Made by a program: the position numbers and the translations under genes. A stretch of 64,000 bases of DNA from Prevotellaceae bacterium UBA2744. GTDB lineage: Bacteria; Bacteroidota; Bacteroidia; Bacteroidales; Bacteroidaceae. Under the pieces are notes generated by a model. It saw nothing but the letters and a program-made list of their open reading frames with translations, made no database searches and was not told the DNA's origin. Where the stretch lies: the NCBI GenBank assembly GCA_002353575.1, contig DEJQ01000012.1, positions 103,846 to 167,845 on the forward strand, in the 5' to 3' direction. This document shows positions 32,443-42,436 of the stretch, in pieces. Within the stretch, counting starts at the first letter, position 1; every line of letters begins with the position of its first letter.

Positions 32443-35214
32443 TTACTTAACGTAAATCTTCCTTACTGTGCCGTCATCATACTTGACAATGTTGATGCCC
32501 TTTACGTATGAGTTAACCCTTGCACCGGAGAGTGTGAAGATAGCTACAGCCTTAGCACCCTTGTTCACTACGATTGGTTCAACACCAGTAGCGATGTACT
32601 CTTCTTTGTCCTTGTAGTACTGCTCAGATGGTCCGGCATAAGTTACGGTTACAGAACCGAATCCGTATGCATTTGGCTTATATGTCATACCGAGTTCTCC
32701 TGCTGGTTTCAGACCGTCCATACCGAAGCGGAGGGTTTCTTCACCATCAGTAGCCTTGTCATATTCTAATTCGAACCACTGTGGAGTCCAAACTGCAACA
32801 TGTGCGTTTCCTCCCATATCGCCTGATGTCCATACGTCAATCGAGTCAACTTCCTGATTTGTTACAGAACCGAAGACGAGATAGATACCAGACTGATATG
32901 TAGTGTCGCGACCGATTTCTACTTCTTCTTCTACGTAGTCCTCAAGCTCTTCGTCCCAAACTTGCTGAGTTTCGGTGTAGATGTTAATCTTACGTACGTT
33001 GTTGTTGAAAATCTCAGCAGCCTTTGACTGACCGCCGCCGTCAACTGTACAGTATGCCTGGCACTTGAATGTGTAGTGACCGGCTCTTGTAACTGTGATG
33101 TCCTGAGTGAGGCTGCCGCGTGGGTTACCAGTCCAACCACGCCACATAGCTGCTACACCGCCGCCAACGTATGCTGCGTCGTTGTTGTTCAGACGCCAGT
33201 ATTCAGAACCGTTTGTTGTGTAAGAATCCCAACCGCCAGAAGCGTCTTTCTTTGATTCACCACCTGTAATATTTTCTTTCTTGTATGTGAAGTTAGGATT
33301 GATAACAGCGAGCTTAGCCGGTCTGTTAAATGAAGCACCGTTCATGTAGAATTCGGAAAGAACTTCCTTGAGAGTTGTTGTCTGGGCTGCGAATTCTTCT
33401 GACTGGTTCTCTGCTGTTGCACCATTGATAAGAGATTCAGCTTCTGTGATTGCACCATTAAGGTCGGTTGCATCGACTTTTGCGTAGTAAGGATCAGCAA
33501 CAGCTGCCTTAGCCTCTGCTACGAGTGCCTTGAGGTCTGTGTATGGCTTGTTCTGCTCCTGAACGAATGAGCTTGCATACTGGTAAGCACGAACGAGTGG
33601 GTACTTAGACATCCATTCCGGATCGACACCTTCTTTATACTCGTATCCCTGAGTAGTAGCCCATTCAGTGAGTTCGTCATTAGTTGCTACGCCAAGGTCT
33701 TTATAGTCATCGCCGTCAGCTTCAACCCATACACCGTTAACCTTGTTGTAAAGGTAATCCCACTTTTCGAGAGCTCTTGTGAGTGAATCCTGCTCCCATG
33801 GGAAGTCTGCATTGCCCTGCATGCTGGTGATGCTGTTACGTGCTTTTACAGCTTCTTTCCACTGAGCGATGAATGTGCTCCATGCATTGTTACGTTCAAT
33901 CTTTGCAGTGATGTCGCCGAAGCCACGTACTTCTACATTCTTAACCTTGAATGAAGAACCTGCATCGTGACCTTCCCACCAGAAGCCTGCTTCGAATTTC
34001 TCGCCTTCCTTCAGTTCGCCTATATAGTAGAACTTGACGAAGTCGCGACCAGAGATAGTCTGAGCATCTGTAGAGTCAGAACCTACGAACAGCTTGATGT
34101 TCTTCTCAAGTGTATAAGTGTAGTTGTAGTTCTTGTCGCAGAGAGAGTTTACAAGTTCACCGGCGATGTAGTATTTGCCTGCCGGGAGGTTCTCATTGTA
34201 AAGAGCTACAGAGCCTGCACTGTTACCGTATGTTCCCTGAATCTGCTTGTTGAGTTCTGCAGAACCTTCGCCGTGCAGCCAGTTGTCGCCACGGAATTTG
34301 AAACCGCCGATCACCTGTTCGTTTGCAATGCTGCCACGATTATATTTTCCAATACCTGTGATACCGATGTTTGTGAAGTTTGAAGACAAATCTGAAGAGT
34401 TGGTGTTCATGTAGCTCTGAAGGGCTTCGTTAAGCTGTGACATCAGACCTTCCATAGTAGCGATGTCGTCAGCTGCGCCTGCATCTTTCATTTCCTCATA
34501 AGTGCCGATGATTTCTATGAGTTCGCCTGAGTCAGCTCCGTCGTTGAAGTTCTTATCTGCCATGATAGCCCGTGCGAAATCAACTGTGCGGTCAGAGATA
34601 CGAGTGTCGTAAACCTGATCTACAGGACGTACTTCTGCGTCAGCGATAACTGTACCAGTTGTCAGACGACCGATTGTGATATTGAGGTAATGAGTGTCAG
34701 CACCGATTGTAGCCTCAGTACATGTATCAACGAATGCGAATGAGATTTCTGACCATTCACCGTTGAGGAAGTTCTGAGAGTTTGCTACCATGAAGTAGTC
34801 AACGCCAGAAGTACCAGTGAGTATGCCATCTGCAGATGGTGCACCGTTAGTGATGAACGCGTTGACCTCGTTCTGAGCACCTGCGGTGATAGATGTAGAG
34901 CCGTCGGCAACTCCCTTAATCTTCAGGGTAACTACATAGCGAGTGCCGGATACAAGTGCTGTACTCGTTCTAAGAAGGACTGAACCTTCAGAACCGTCAA
35001 GACTTTGCAAAGCTGCAGTAATGCCTTCTTCTGCCTCTGCAGTTGACCAAGTGTCAACATCGTCTGCGCCATTCCATGATGTAATTGGATCAACCATGTT
35101 GTTGTCCGTCACCTTGTACTTTGCATCAGATGTGTAGATGTAATCTCCGAGTTCATAGGCAAAAGCGCCTGCGAATGAGAATACAGCTACAAGCGATAGT
35201 AAAAGTTTTTTCAT
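32443..35214 (-). CDS. Large secreted modular protein with C-terminal sorting-like tail
   Basis: A 923-residue exported protein. I start at ATG 35214, which begins a clear signal peptide (MKKLLLSLVAVFSFAGAFAY); the 43 codons upstream cross the promoter and inverted repeat. Residues about 50-200 and 290-440 look like beta-sandwich binding modules (SVLLRTSTALVSGTRYVVTLKIKG in parts, LPAGKYYIAGELV). Helical segments lie around 440-650, including a repeat with DLNGAITEAESLING like FIVAR modules. Another beta-sandwich spans about 660-870. The last residues (FTLSGARVNSYVKGINIVKYDDGTVRKIYVK in parts) resemble the C-terminal signal of type IX secretion or a related cell-surface tail. No enzyme motif is seen. 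It follows the fasciclin/SusCD operon and may act with it. Confidence 0.65.
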   Translation of the reverse strand: MKKLLLSLVAVFSFAGAFAYELGDYIYTSDAKYKVTDNNMVDPITSWNGADDVDTWSTAEAEEGITAALQSLDGSEGSVLLRTSTALVSGTRYVVTLKIKGVADGSTSITAGAQNEVNAFITNGAPSADGILTGTSGVDYFMVANSQNFLNGEWSEISFAFVDTCTEATIGADTHYLNITIGRLTTGTVIADAEVRPVDQVYDTRISDRTVDFARAIMADKNFNDGADSGELIEIIGTYEEMKDAGAADDIATMEGLMSQLNEALQSYMNTNSSDLSSNFTNIGITGIGKYNRGSIANEQVIGGFKFRGDNWLHGEGSAELNKQIQGTYGNSAGSVALYNENLPAGKYYIAGELVNSLCDKNYNYTYTLEKNIKLFVGSDSTDAQTISGRDFVKFYYIGELKEGEKFEAGFWWEGHDAGSSFKVKNVEVRGFGDITAKIERNNAWSTFIAQWKEAVKARNSITSMQGNADFPWEQDSLTRALEKWDYLYNKVNGVWVEADGDDYKDLGVATNDELTEWATTQGYEYKEGVDPEWMSKYPLVRAYQYASSFVQEQNKPYTDLKALVAEAKAAVADPYYAKVDATDLNGAITEAESLINGATAENQSEEFAAQTTTLKEVLSEFYMNGASFNRPAKLAVINPNFTYKKENITGGESKKDASGGWDSYTTNGSEYWRLNNNDAAYVGGGVAAMWRGWTGNPRGSLTQDITVTRAGHYTFKCQAYCTVDGGGQSKAAEIFNNNVRKINIYTETQQVWDEELEDYVEEEVEIGRDTTYQSGIYLVFGSVTNQEVDSIDVWTSGDMGGNAHVAVWTPQWFELEYDKATDGEETLRFGMDGLKPAGELGMTYKPNAYGFGSVTVTYAGPSEQYYKDKEEYIATGVEPIVVNKGAKAVAIFTLSGARVNSYVKGINIVKYDDGTVRKIYVK

Positions 35215-35271
35215 AAAGCTTGTTGTTAAATGGTTAATAAAATAGGTTAATAGAGTAATTTCTTTAAGGCG

Positions 35272-35304
35272 CAAATATAGCGTTAATTTTTGTTTGTCTT
35301 CAAA
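35272..35304 (-). promoter_or_regulatory. Promoter of the large secreted protein gene
   Basis: The minus strand has TTTG (35301-35304), a 21-base spacer and TATATTTG (35272-35279), 58 bases before ATG 35214. The promoter is overlapped by a 19-base inverted repeat. Confidence 0.6.
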
Positions 35305-35340
35305 AATTTTCAAAGAAAAATCAAAAATTAACGCTATATT
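35274..35340. repeat. Perfect 19-base inverted repeat spanning the promoter
   Basis: AATATAGCGTTAATTTTTG (35274-35292) and CAAAAATTAACGCTATATT (35322-35340) are exact reverse complements separated by 29 AT-rich bases. The left arm contains most of the -7 box. It may be an operator for a dimeric regulator, or the end of the SusD-side transcript, though no T-run follows it on the minus strand. Confidence 0.8.
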
Positions 35341-35384
35341 CACAGTGTTTGATTACTTTTTATCGTAATCTGTATGCTGTTAAA

Positions 35385-37241
35385 TCATTTTCTTATTGGT
35401 AAGTACCAGTTGGATTCTGTAAGTAATGACTTCACAGGGTTGTTGGATTTTACTTTGTCTGCCAACCATGCATTACCCTGCAGACCTGCACGGTTCTTAT
35501 GACGTGCGAAGCGCATCAGGTCGTACCAGCGGGTACCCTCGAAACAGAATTCCATAGCCTCCTCGTCGCAGAGCAGTTCTTCCATTGCCATGATTGTGTC
35601 GGCTTTGGTTGTTGTACCGGCTGCTATGCGGGCAGAAAGTCCCGGATAGATAGCTTCTTTGTTTTCAAGAGCGTCAATCTCTTTGAACTTACGGGCGATT
35701 TCGTCCTTGAACTTGTAAGGAGATGCATCTGGATAGTTTCCGTCAGCAGTATCTCCGAGTCCGTGTCCATGGATAGGATTTGTGTTAGCTTTGAAGATGT
35801 CCTCGTTTGCAGCATTGAAGAAGGTGTTCAGGAAGTAGTTTTTAGCTTCGTCTGAGAGCCATGTTGTCTGTGGCTGAATGAGATTCGTGGTTAGACCTTC
35901 CTTCAGGAATGCAAAGGCTGCATCTGGCAGTTCCATGCGGTTGAGGGCTTCGCAAAGGTGTAGATAGACAGTAGTTACGCGGTAGAGGATGATATTTCCA
36001 CTCTGGAATTTGTTAATCCATTCTGTGGTCTCCTCCTCGTCATCGCTTATCATTGGTGTTGTCGGACGATTCGGGTAGATGTTTGAAAGAGAACGCATAT
36101 CACCGAACTTGCCGGAGGCGAAGTTTTGACCTGGCAGACCGCCTGATACTTGCTTCCAATAGTAATAGTCGAGATTATCTACAAGCTTGTTGTATGCATC
36201 GGACTTCTCAAGTTGTACATTCTCAATCCAGCGGTCGGTTGCAGACAACGCGTAGTAGTCTAAGCCAAATGCTTTCGGTACGTTTGTGACTGTTCCTCTG
36301 AGGCTGTTCACAGACATTGGTATGTAGGATACAATATCCAGACCGGTTGAAGAGTTTCCTGCTGTGAAGATGTTTGAGTAGGTGTTTGCCCAAATTCTTA
36401 AGATGTCTGTAGGATATGACAAGTCGCCAGAACGCATTCTCAGTTGCGCTAACACAGGAGGCATAAGAGTCTTGGTCGTACTAAGATACTTGAAGTAGCT
36501 GTCGGCTGCATCTTTGTATTTCCCTGTTTCAAGGTAGAGATCACCGAGGATTACATCTACTGGGATGAAAATCTTTGTAGTGTTCATTGCCTTGGAACCG
36601 CCGCTATTGGTGTTTCCTATGTTGATGTTTGTACCGTAGTTAGGTACGGGAGTGCCGGAATAGCTTGCTAATTCGGGGCAGAGTGCGTTGGCAATCTGGT
36701 CGATGTTGTAATCAGGGAATTGATTGTCATCAATCTGTGAGATGCTTGTTAGAGGCTCGGTGAAGAATGGAACTGTGCCGTAGTTGCGAGCCAGTTGCAG
36801 GTATGCCCAAGCACGGTATGCAAGTACTGCCGCATATTCGTTCTTGGTTACGTCTGTAGCTCCCGTACGCAGGTCTCTGTTGCGATGCGTCAGGTAGTAG
36901 TTACAGTTGTTGATAACACGATAATATACATAGGCAGAGTCGTATTTGTTTGCTATAGTTGCACTGAAGTCCTTCAGCTGTGATAGCATACTGTCTGTAT
37001 ATTGGGTTGTCTTAACAAGTTCGCCACGCATCTCACCCTGGAAGAAATACTGGTCTGCCAGTTGCTGCATGCCCTGTGCGATACCAAATGCATAGAATAC
37101 AGAGTCGGTCTTTGAATTGAGATCCGGCTCAAATGCCTGACGGTCGCTTTCAACATCCATACAAGAGGTAAAGATGAAGGAGGCTGAAAGAACAGTTCCC
37201 AACAGCATTGCAGTGGCTCTTTTCATATTTTTGTTTTTCAT
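35385..37241 (-). CDS. SusD/RagB-family outer-membrane lipoprotein (pair 2)
   Basis: A surface lipoprotein that forms the lid of a SusC transporter and binds the cargo. The lipobox ends at C27 (FIFTSC) when read from ATG 37241; a start at 37250 adds three residues. The N-terminal TPR-like helices include YAAVLAYRAWAYLQLARNYGTVPFFTEPLT, read in parts, the standard SusD signature. The C-terminal part has LCDEEAMEFCFEGTRWYDLMRFARHKN and ends SNWYLPIRK. At about 618 residues it is normal in size. It starts about 22 bases after its SusC partner and ends the seven-gene operon. Confidence 0.93.
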   Translation of the reverse strand: MKNKNMKRATAMLLGTVLSASFIFTSCMDVESDRQAFEPDLNSKTDSVFYAFGIAQGMQQLADQYFFQGEMRGELVKTTQYTDSMLSQLKDFSATIANKYDSAYVYYRVINNCNYYLTHRNRDLRTGATDVTKNEYAAVLAYRAWAYLQLARNYGTVPFFTEPLTSISQIDDNQFPDYNIDQIANALCPELASYSGTPVPNYGTNINIGNTNSGGSKAMNTTKIFIPVDVILGDLYLETGKYKDAADSYFKYLSTTKTLMPPVLAQLRMRSGDLSYPTDILRIWANTYSNIFTAGNSSTGLDIVSYIPMSVNSLRGTVTNVPKAFGLDYYALSATDRWIENVQLEKSDAYNKLVDNLDYYYWKQVSGGLPGQNFASGKFGDMRSLSNIYPNRPTTPMISDDEEETTEWINKFQSGNIILYRVTTVYLHLCEALNRMELPDAAFAFLKEGLTTNLIQPQTTWLSDEAKNYFLNTFFNAANEDIFKANTNPIHGHGLGDTADGNYPDASPYKFKDEIARKFKEIDALENKEAIYPGLSARIAAGTTTKADTIMAMEELLCDEEAMEFCFEGTRWYDLMRFARHKNRAGLQGNAWLADKVKSNNPVKSLLTESNWYLPIRK

Positions 37242-37263
37242 TGTTGTCAAGTTTTTAATATTA

Positions 37264-40200
37264 TTAGAGGTTAATCTTTACACCAAGAAGGAATGAACGG
37301 CCCTGTGCGATGTTGCCTGCGTCGATGCCCTGATAGAGAACACCATTGCCGATGCTGAATTCGGGGTCTGATCCCTTGTAACGTGTGATTGTAAATACAT
37401 TGCGTGCCTCTGCCCATACGGAGAGTCCCTGAAGCCATGACCATGATGTAGGAATAGGAATCTTGTATGCGAGGTTGATAGTCTTCAGACGAAGATAACT
37501 GCCATCTTCAATCCAACGGTCGCTGAAACGGTTGTTGCCCAGTGGGTCGCCATAGTTCAGACGTGGAATGTCTGTACGCTGACCTTCATAACGCCAGTGG
37601 CTGGTCTCTGCTACCTGCTGGTTGTAGAAGTTGCTTCCTGAGTTCAGGATGGAACGCTGGTAGTTGTAGATGTCATTACCAATGCTGTAGTTGAAGTTCA
37701 TGCTGAGTGTAAGACGCTTGAAGTTGAGGCTCGCAAATATGTTACCATAGATGTCTGGGTTAGGATTGCCTATAACCACCTTGTCTGCTTCTGAGATAAC
37801 GCCGTCACCGTTCTGGTCAACGAAATGAACATCACCTGCTGCGAAATCCGTTTTCTGACCTGCTGAGTTAACCATGTAGAGGTTAGTTGTGGTCTGACCG
37901 TCTGCATTAATGTGTGAAACACCATAGCGGGAAGCTTCGTCAGCTGATGCAAACACTCCTGCAGTCTGGTAGCCGTAGAATACTCCTACAGGCATGCCGA
38001 CAGCTGTGAGAATGTTCTTGTCGCCATAGATTGATGATGTGTAGTTTCCGTCAGGCAGAGCTGTAATCTTGTTCTTGTAGTGACCTATGGTGGCACCGAG
38101 TTCGAAGTTCCAGTTCTTTGTTACGACGGGTTTTCCGCTGATTCTTACTTCAAATCCTTGGTTGCGCAGAGAACCGCCGTTAGTCCAATAGTTGTTTATA
38201 CCGCCAATCGGGTTCTCGAATGTCTTTAGAGTGAGAAGGTCGGTAGTACTGTGGATGTAGTAGTTGAATGCGAATGTCAGTCGGTTGTCAACAAAATTAC
38301 CTTCAAGTCCTGCGTTGAATTTCTTTGTCGTTTCCCACTTGATCTTGTCATTACCGATGTTAGTCAGTTGAGAACCGGTAGCATTGTAGTTGTAACGTAC
38401 TGAAGAGAAGGCTGTGCGGGCAGCGTAGTTTGAAATGTTGTCGTTACCGCTGACGTCGAAACCTACATTCACACGCAGATAGTTAACACCCTTGTTCTTC
38501 TTGAACCACTTTTCGTTGGTGAGGACCCAACCGAGTTGTACGCTTGGGAAGAATGCCCAGCCAGTTCCGAATATCTTAGTACCGGCCTTTGCACCAAAGC
38601 GGCTGTTTGCCTCAGCAAGTGCGGAAACTGTAGCGAAATAACGGTTCTGATAGTTGTAGTCTGCATTTACATATAACTGCATCTGCTTCCATACGTCAGC
38701 TGTACCATTCACACCCTGATAACCTGAAGAGAGTGACGGGTTCTTGTCATCTGACTGAGTAGTGTGCTGAGTATAGAGGTGAGTTGCGTCATACTTGAAT
38801 CTGTTGTAACGGAATCCGCCAAATACCTTGATGCTGTGACTGCCTTTGTAGAGGTTTTCCCAGTCAATACGAGTGTTGCTAACGATATTGTTTTCCTTAG
38901 CCTGGAATGAGGCAACCTTGGAAAAGACTGTTCCCAGACCATCGATGATGAAACTTGGAACGCCTGTGTATGGACGGATATAGCGCTGTGAGTTACGTAT
39001 CAGGGTGTAGCTGATAGTCTCTGAAACCTTCAGGTGCTTATTGATCTGCAAGGTTGGAGCGAGCTGCAGATTGAAGTTAGTATTCTCGTTTTTGTTCTTG
39101 TTGTCACCCTTGCCATATTCAAGAATTGAGGTGGGGTTGGCCAAAGACTGCTTTGTACCAAGACCGTTCTGAACAGAGTTGAGCTGACTGAAGATGTCAT
39201 CATAGTTAGACAGAATGTTTGAATATGCCTTGATGACACCGTTGTACTCGTATGGTGCAACGATTGGAGACTTTATGAGTGAGAGGAATGTAGGGGATGA
39301 AATAGTACCCTGTGAGAGGTCTGCAGGAATGGCTGTGTCGAATACATTGCTGTTGACGCGTGAAATCGAAAGGTCGAATTTGGTCTTCAGCTGCGGAATG
39401 ATTTCGATATCTGTGTTGAAACGGATGTTCATACGCTCGAAGTCGTTCTTCTTCGCTGTCTGCTGAGCCTTCATATATCCCATTGACAAATTGTACATAC
39501 CTACGGCGTCACCTCCCTGGACATTGATGCCATAGTTCTGTGTGATGGCATTCTTGTATGTTTCCTTTGTCCAGTCGGTGTTGTTGTGATATGTGTTGTA
39601 GTAGTAACCGTTCGGATCGTCGTTGAGGAAGTTGAACGAGATAGTCTTGTTGTAGTTGTTCTGCCTCATCACGGTTCCTATCATCTCGGATGCATATGTA
39701 CGATACTGCGAAGCATCCATCATCTTGGGCAGGGTCGGGATGAGCTGCACACCTGCGTAGATGTTGGCATCAATACGTGTAGCCATCGAGTGACCGCGCT
39801 TGGTCTTGATGAGGATGACACCGTTACCGCCACGCGAACCATAGAGTGCTGTGGCATTCTTCAGTACTTCTACACTCTCGATGTCGTTAGGAGAGATATT
39901 TGCCAACACATTCATGAACTGGCCTTCGTGCAGTGCTGTGCGGTCAAGCATCATGTCCTGCTCGATACCGTCGATGACGATAAGTGGCTGGGCATTTGCA
40001 TTGAGTGAGTTGAGACCGCGGATGAACATCGCTGCACCGTTCTCCACTACACCGGAACGTGTGATTGCACGTACATCACCATTCAACTGCTTTGAGATGT
40101 CTCCGTCAATAGTAGAATAACGGGAATTGATTTCAGCTTTTGCACTTGCAGTGATATTGGTGTTCTGGTCATACATGGTGTTGAACTTGTCACTGAGCAT

Positions 40201-40599
40201 CTTGATGTCGATGGTTGCGATAGAGTCGCTTGGGTCTATTGCAACCTGCTGGCTTATGTATTCAGGAGAGAATACATAGAGTGATGTGACGAATTTGGGT
40301 ACTTTGATTTCAAATTTACCTTCCTCATCACTCATGGCAGTGTATTTGTTGTTGCCTAAAGCCTGAATCTGTACACCGGCAAGAGGAGCCTTAGTTCCCA
40401 AGTCGATGACGTTACCGTGGAGAGTAACCGTAGGATACTGCTTGACAACTCTTGTTGCCTTAACGGGCTTGCGCTCAGGAGCCTGCTCTTCAGCCTCGTC
40501 TTGCGCGAAAGCTGCTGTGCCTGATGCTATCATCATAGCAAAGAGCGGCAGGCGTAAATACTGATGCTTAAACATTGAAAATATATTTTTCATATTCAT
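37264..40599 (-). CDS. SusC/RagA-family TonB-dependent transporter (pair 2)
   Basis: A 1111-residue outer-membrane transporter importing a SusD-bound ligand using TonB energy. It has a signal peptide (about 1-32, ending TAAFAQ), then a CarboxypepD-regulatory-like domain (TVTLHGNVIDLGTKAPLAGVQIQA in parts, about 53-130). The plug domain contains MFIRGLNSLNANAQPLIVIDGIEQD, and the large barrel ends SFLLGVKINL. The plug is somewhat unusual: an Ala/Glu-rich acidic segment (QDEAEEQAPERKPVKATR) lies between signal peptide and regulatory domain. Ligand unknown. It is not a recent copy of the other SusC in this locus. Confidence 0.94.
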   Translation of the reverse strand: MNMKNIFSMFKHQYLRLPLFAMMIASGTAAFAQDEAEEQAPERKPVKATRVVKQYPTVTLHGNVIDLGTKAPLAGVQIQALGNNKYTAMSDEEGKFEIKVPKFVTSLYVFSPEYISQQVAIDPSDSIATIDIKMLSDKFNTMYDQNTNITASAKAEINSRYSTIDGDISKQLNGDVRAITRSGVVENGAAMFIRGLNSLNANAQPLIVIDGIEQDMMLDRTALHEGQFMNVLANISPNDIESVEVLKNATALYGSRGGNGVILIKTKRGHSMATRIDANIYAGVQLIPTLPKMMDASQYRTYASEMIGTVMRQNNYNKTISFNFLNDDPNGYYYNTYHNNTDWTKETYKNAITQNYGINVQGGDAVGMYNLSMGYMKAQQTAKKNDFERMNIRFNTDIEIIPQLKTKFDLSISRVNSNVFDTAIPADLSQGTISSPTFLSLIKSPIVAPYEYNGVIKAYSNILSNYDDIFSQLNSVQNGLGTKQSLANPTSILEYGKGDNKNKNENTNFNLQLAPTLQINKHLKVSETISYTLIRNSQRYIRPYTGVPSFIIDGLGTVFSKVASFQAKENNIVSNTRIDWENLYKGSHSIKVFGGFRYNRFKYDATHLYTQHTTQSDDKNPSLSSGYQGVNGTADVWKQMQLYVNADYNYQNRYFATVSALAEANSRFGAKAGTKIFGTGWAFFPSVQLGWVLTNEKWFKKNKGVNYLRVNVGFDVSGNDNISNYAARTAFSSVRYNYNATGSQLTNIGNDKIKWETTKKFNAGLEGNFVDNRLTFAFNYYIHSTTDLLTLKTFENPIGGINNYWTNGGSLRNQGFEVRISGKPVVTKNWNFELGATIGHYKNKITALPDGNYTSSIYGDKNILTAVGMPVGVFYGYQTAGVFASADEASRYGVSHINADGQTTTNLYMVNSAGQKTDFAAGDVHFVDQNGDGVISEADKVVIGNPNPDIYGNIFASLNFKRLTLSMNFNYSIGNDIYNYQRSILNSGSNFYNQQVAETSHWRYEGQRTDIPRLNYGDPLGNNRFSDRWIEDGSYLRLKTINLAYKIPIPTSWSWLQGLSVWAEARNVFTITRYKGSDPEFSIGNGVLYQGIDAGNIAQGRSFLLGVKINL

Positions 40600-40614
40600 A
40601 TTACATTTTAAAGG

Positions 40615-42411
40615 TTACTCTTCTTCTTCTTTCAGATAGTCATCGTAGTCAACAGGACGCAAAATGATTCTGGCTATGCGGATGGTTTTGTCGAATGCGG
40701 CGGTATGACCTCTTGAGGCGAGTGTGCTGAATTTAGTAGAACATGTCACCTTGATGTTTGGATATACATCTGTCAGACCAACATAGCAGTACGGGAAAGT
40801 AAATTCACCCAAGTATAAGGTGTCAACTCTTTCCGGGTCATTGAAGAAGTCTTTGTTGTCGATAGTAGTTTTTACTTCAGCTCCAGTTGTTGCGTTATAA
40901 GTGGTAATTACGTTGTTGTTCGGATCAAAGCGTTCATTGGTGAACTGATAGTCTGTGAGCCTTGTACCGTTGAAGTAGTTCATGCTGAATGAAAGCCAGT
41001 TTGGAAGGATGGCCTCTGTTTGGTCATCTACGTCGATGTCAGCCGGAGGAATTACCACGTAAATGCGATATGTACCAGACTTTACATCTGTCAGATAATA
41101 ATCTACTTCAGGTTTTACGAAGTTTGAAGTTGCCGGAACCTGGATATATGAGAAGGTTGTAGTTCCTTCAGGCAGGTCAATCTTCTCTGTGTCGATTTGT
41201 GAGAGATTCAACATTTTTCTCTGAGGTGTTCCGTTCAGAACACGGCATGGCATAATACCTGCAGTTACGTTTGACGTGTTGTATGTTTCCCACGACTTGA
41301 AGCCCAGTGAATCTACAATGACAGCTTCACCATTAGAAAGCCGTTGTCTTGCTACAATGTGCTCTTCATCGAAAATTCTGTCAGGTTCGGAGAACTTGTT
41401 GCGGTAAGTAGAGAAAATAGTGTCGAGTGATAAGTTGCCGTCTTCGAAATAAGCCTTGTTGTATCTGTTGTAGTGGCTATAGGCAAGGTTGTTCACAATC
41501 TGGCGGCGCGTGAGTGAATCTGCAAGGAAGTTCAGGTATTCTACGTTTGATGTACCTGTAACTGTAGCATAGGTTGATGAAGCAGCGTCAGCTACGTTCT
41601 GTCCCAGTGTGCTTTCCTTGTACTTATAGAGAGACTTGATAGTCTTATACATTTTCTCGTATGCTTCGTTGTTCGGCATGATGAATGTATAAGTTGAGTC
41701 TTCGTTGTCCAAACGGGCTCTCATAGAGTTTGTCATGGAATTGTATGTTATCATGACTGAGTCTATGTACGTCTGATGACCATTGACAATAGGACCGGCT
41801 ACAGACTGGCTCGGATCCAATTCTGTCAGCTCGTAGCGCTTGAAGTACTTTGCAATAGAGTCCATGTCTTCTGCCATCCAAATGTACTGGTATGCATTTG
41901 GAAGGAATGGAGAGTTGCTCGCAAGTATGTGCATCGTTCCGTTGCTGTTTGGTATGTTAGCCTGTGTCAGCTTGACATTGTTGAATGTATATGAGTTGTT
42001 GCTACCGATGAATGCGTATGCCTTGTCGTTAAGAGTGTGGATACGATTCTCCTGAATGCCGGTTGCCTGGTAGTTGTATTCAGCAATGTGGTTGTTTATG
42101 AACTGGTCTATGATTACACTGTCTTTGAGCGCGAGTACAGAGTCGCGCTGTGTGTCAGTCAACATAGGTGCCCAAATAGTGTAGAACTTATTTGATTTGA
42201 ACAAGTCCTGTCTGTTTACCTTCTCCAGAATTGTCTTGAAGTTCTGCAATTCTGACCTGCTCGAAATATTTTCCCAAAGGGTCTTGTCAGCACTTGGATT
42301 TGAGTCTGCCATAGTCTGAGTGTCATTCCAGTCGTTCCAGTCGGAACATGATGCGGTTGCCAGAGCAGTTGCAACCAACATCGTAAAACCTATATATTTG
42401 TATATTTTCAT
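40615..42411 (-). CDS. Fasciclin-domain lipoprotein (third, 598 aa)
   Basis: A surface lipoprotein with lipobox ending at C22 (ATASC) followed by SDWNDWND. Residues about 45-175 form a FAS1 domain: FKTILEKVNRQDLF, then FYTIWAPMLTDTQRDSVLALKDS, closing with NGTMHILASNSPFLP. A second FAS1-like domain spans about 180-345 (YTFIMPNNEAYEKMYKTI). The last 230 residues form a beta-rich domain (TYRIYVVIPPADIDVDD, TLYLGEFTFPYCYVGLTDVYP). FAS1 domains mediate adhesion or ligand binding. It sits directly between another fasciclin gene and SusC pair 2, with gaps of 25 and 15 bases, and probably serves as an accessory binding protein of that transporter. Confidence 0.82.
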   Translation of the reverse strand: MKIYKYIGFTMLVATALATASCSDWNDWNDTQTMADSNPSADKTLWENISSRSELQNFKTILEKVNRQDLFKSNKFYTIWAPMLTDTQRDSVLALKDSVIIDQFINNHIAEYNYQATGIQENRIHTLNDKAYAFIGSNNSYTFNNVKLTQANIPNSNGTMHILASNSPFLPNAYQYIWMAEDMDSIAKYFKRYELTELDPSQSVAGPIVNGHQTYIDSVMITYNSMTNSMRARLDNEDSTYTFIMPNNEAYEKMYKTIKSLYKYKESTLGQNVADAASSTYATVTGTSNVEYLNFLADSLTRRQIVNNLAYSHYNRYNKAYFEDGNLSLDTIFSTYRNKFSEPDRIFDEEHIVARQRLSNGEAVIVDSLGFKSWETYNTSNVTAGIMPCRVLNGTPQRKMLNLSQIDTEKIDLPEGTTTFSYIQVPATSNFVKPEVDYYLTDVKSGTYRIYVVIPPADIDVDDQTEAILPNWLSFSMNYFNGTRLTDYQFTNERFDPNNNVITTYNATTGAEVKTTIDNKDFFNDPERVDTLYLGEFTFPYCYVGLTDVYPNIKVTCSTKFSTLASRGHTAAFDKTIRIARIILRPVDYDDYLKEEEE

Positions 42412-42436
42412 AATCGTATTTGATATTAGATTTAGC

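Noticed and set aside
35215..35343. 43-residue N-terminal extension of the large secreted protein
   Set aside because: It would precede a perfect signal peptide and overlaps the promoter and inverted repeat.
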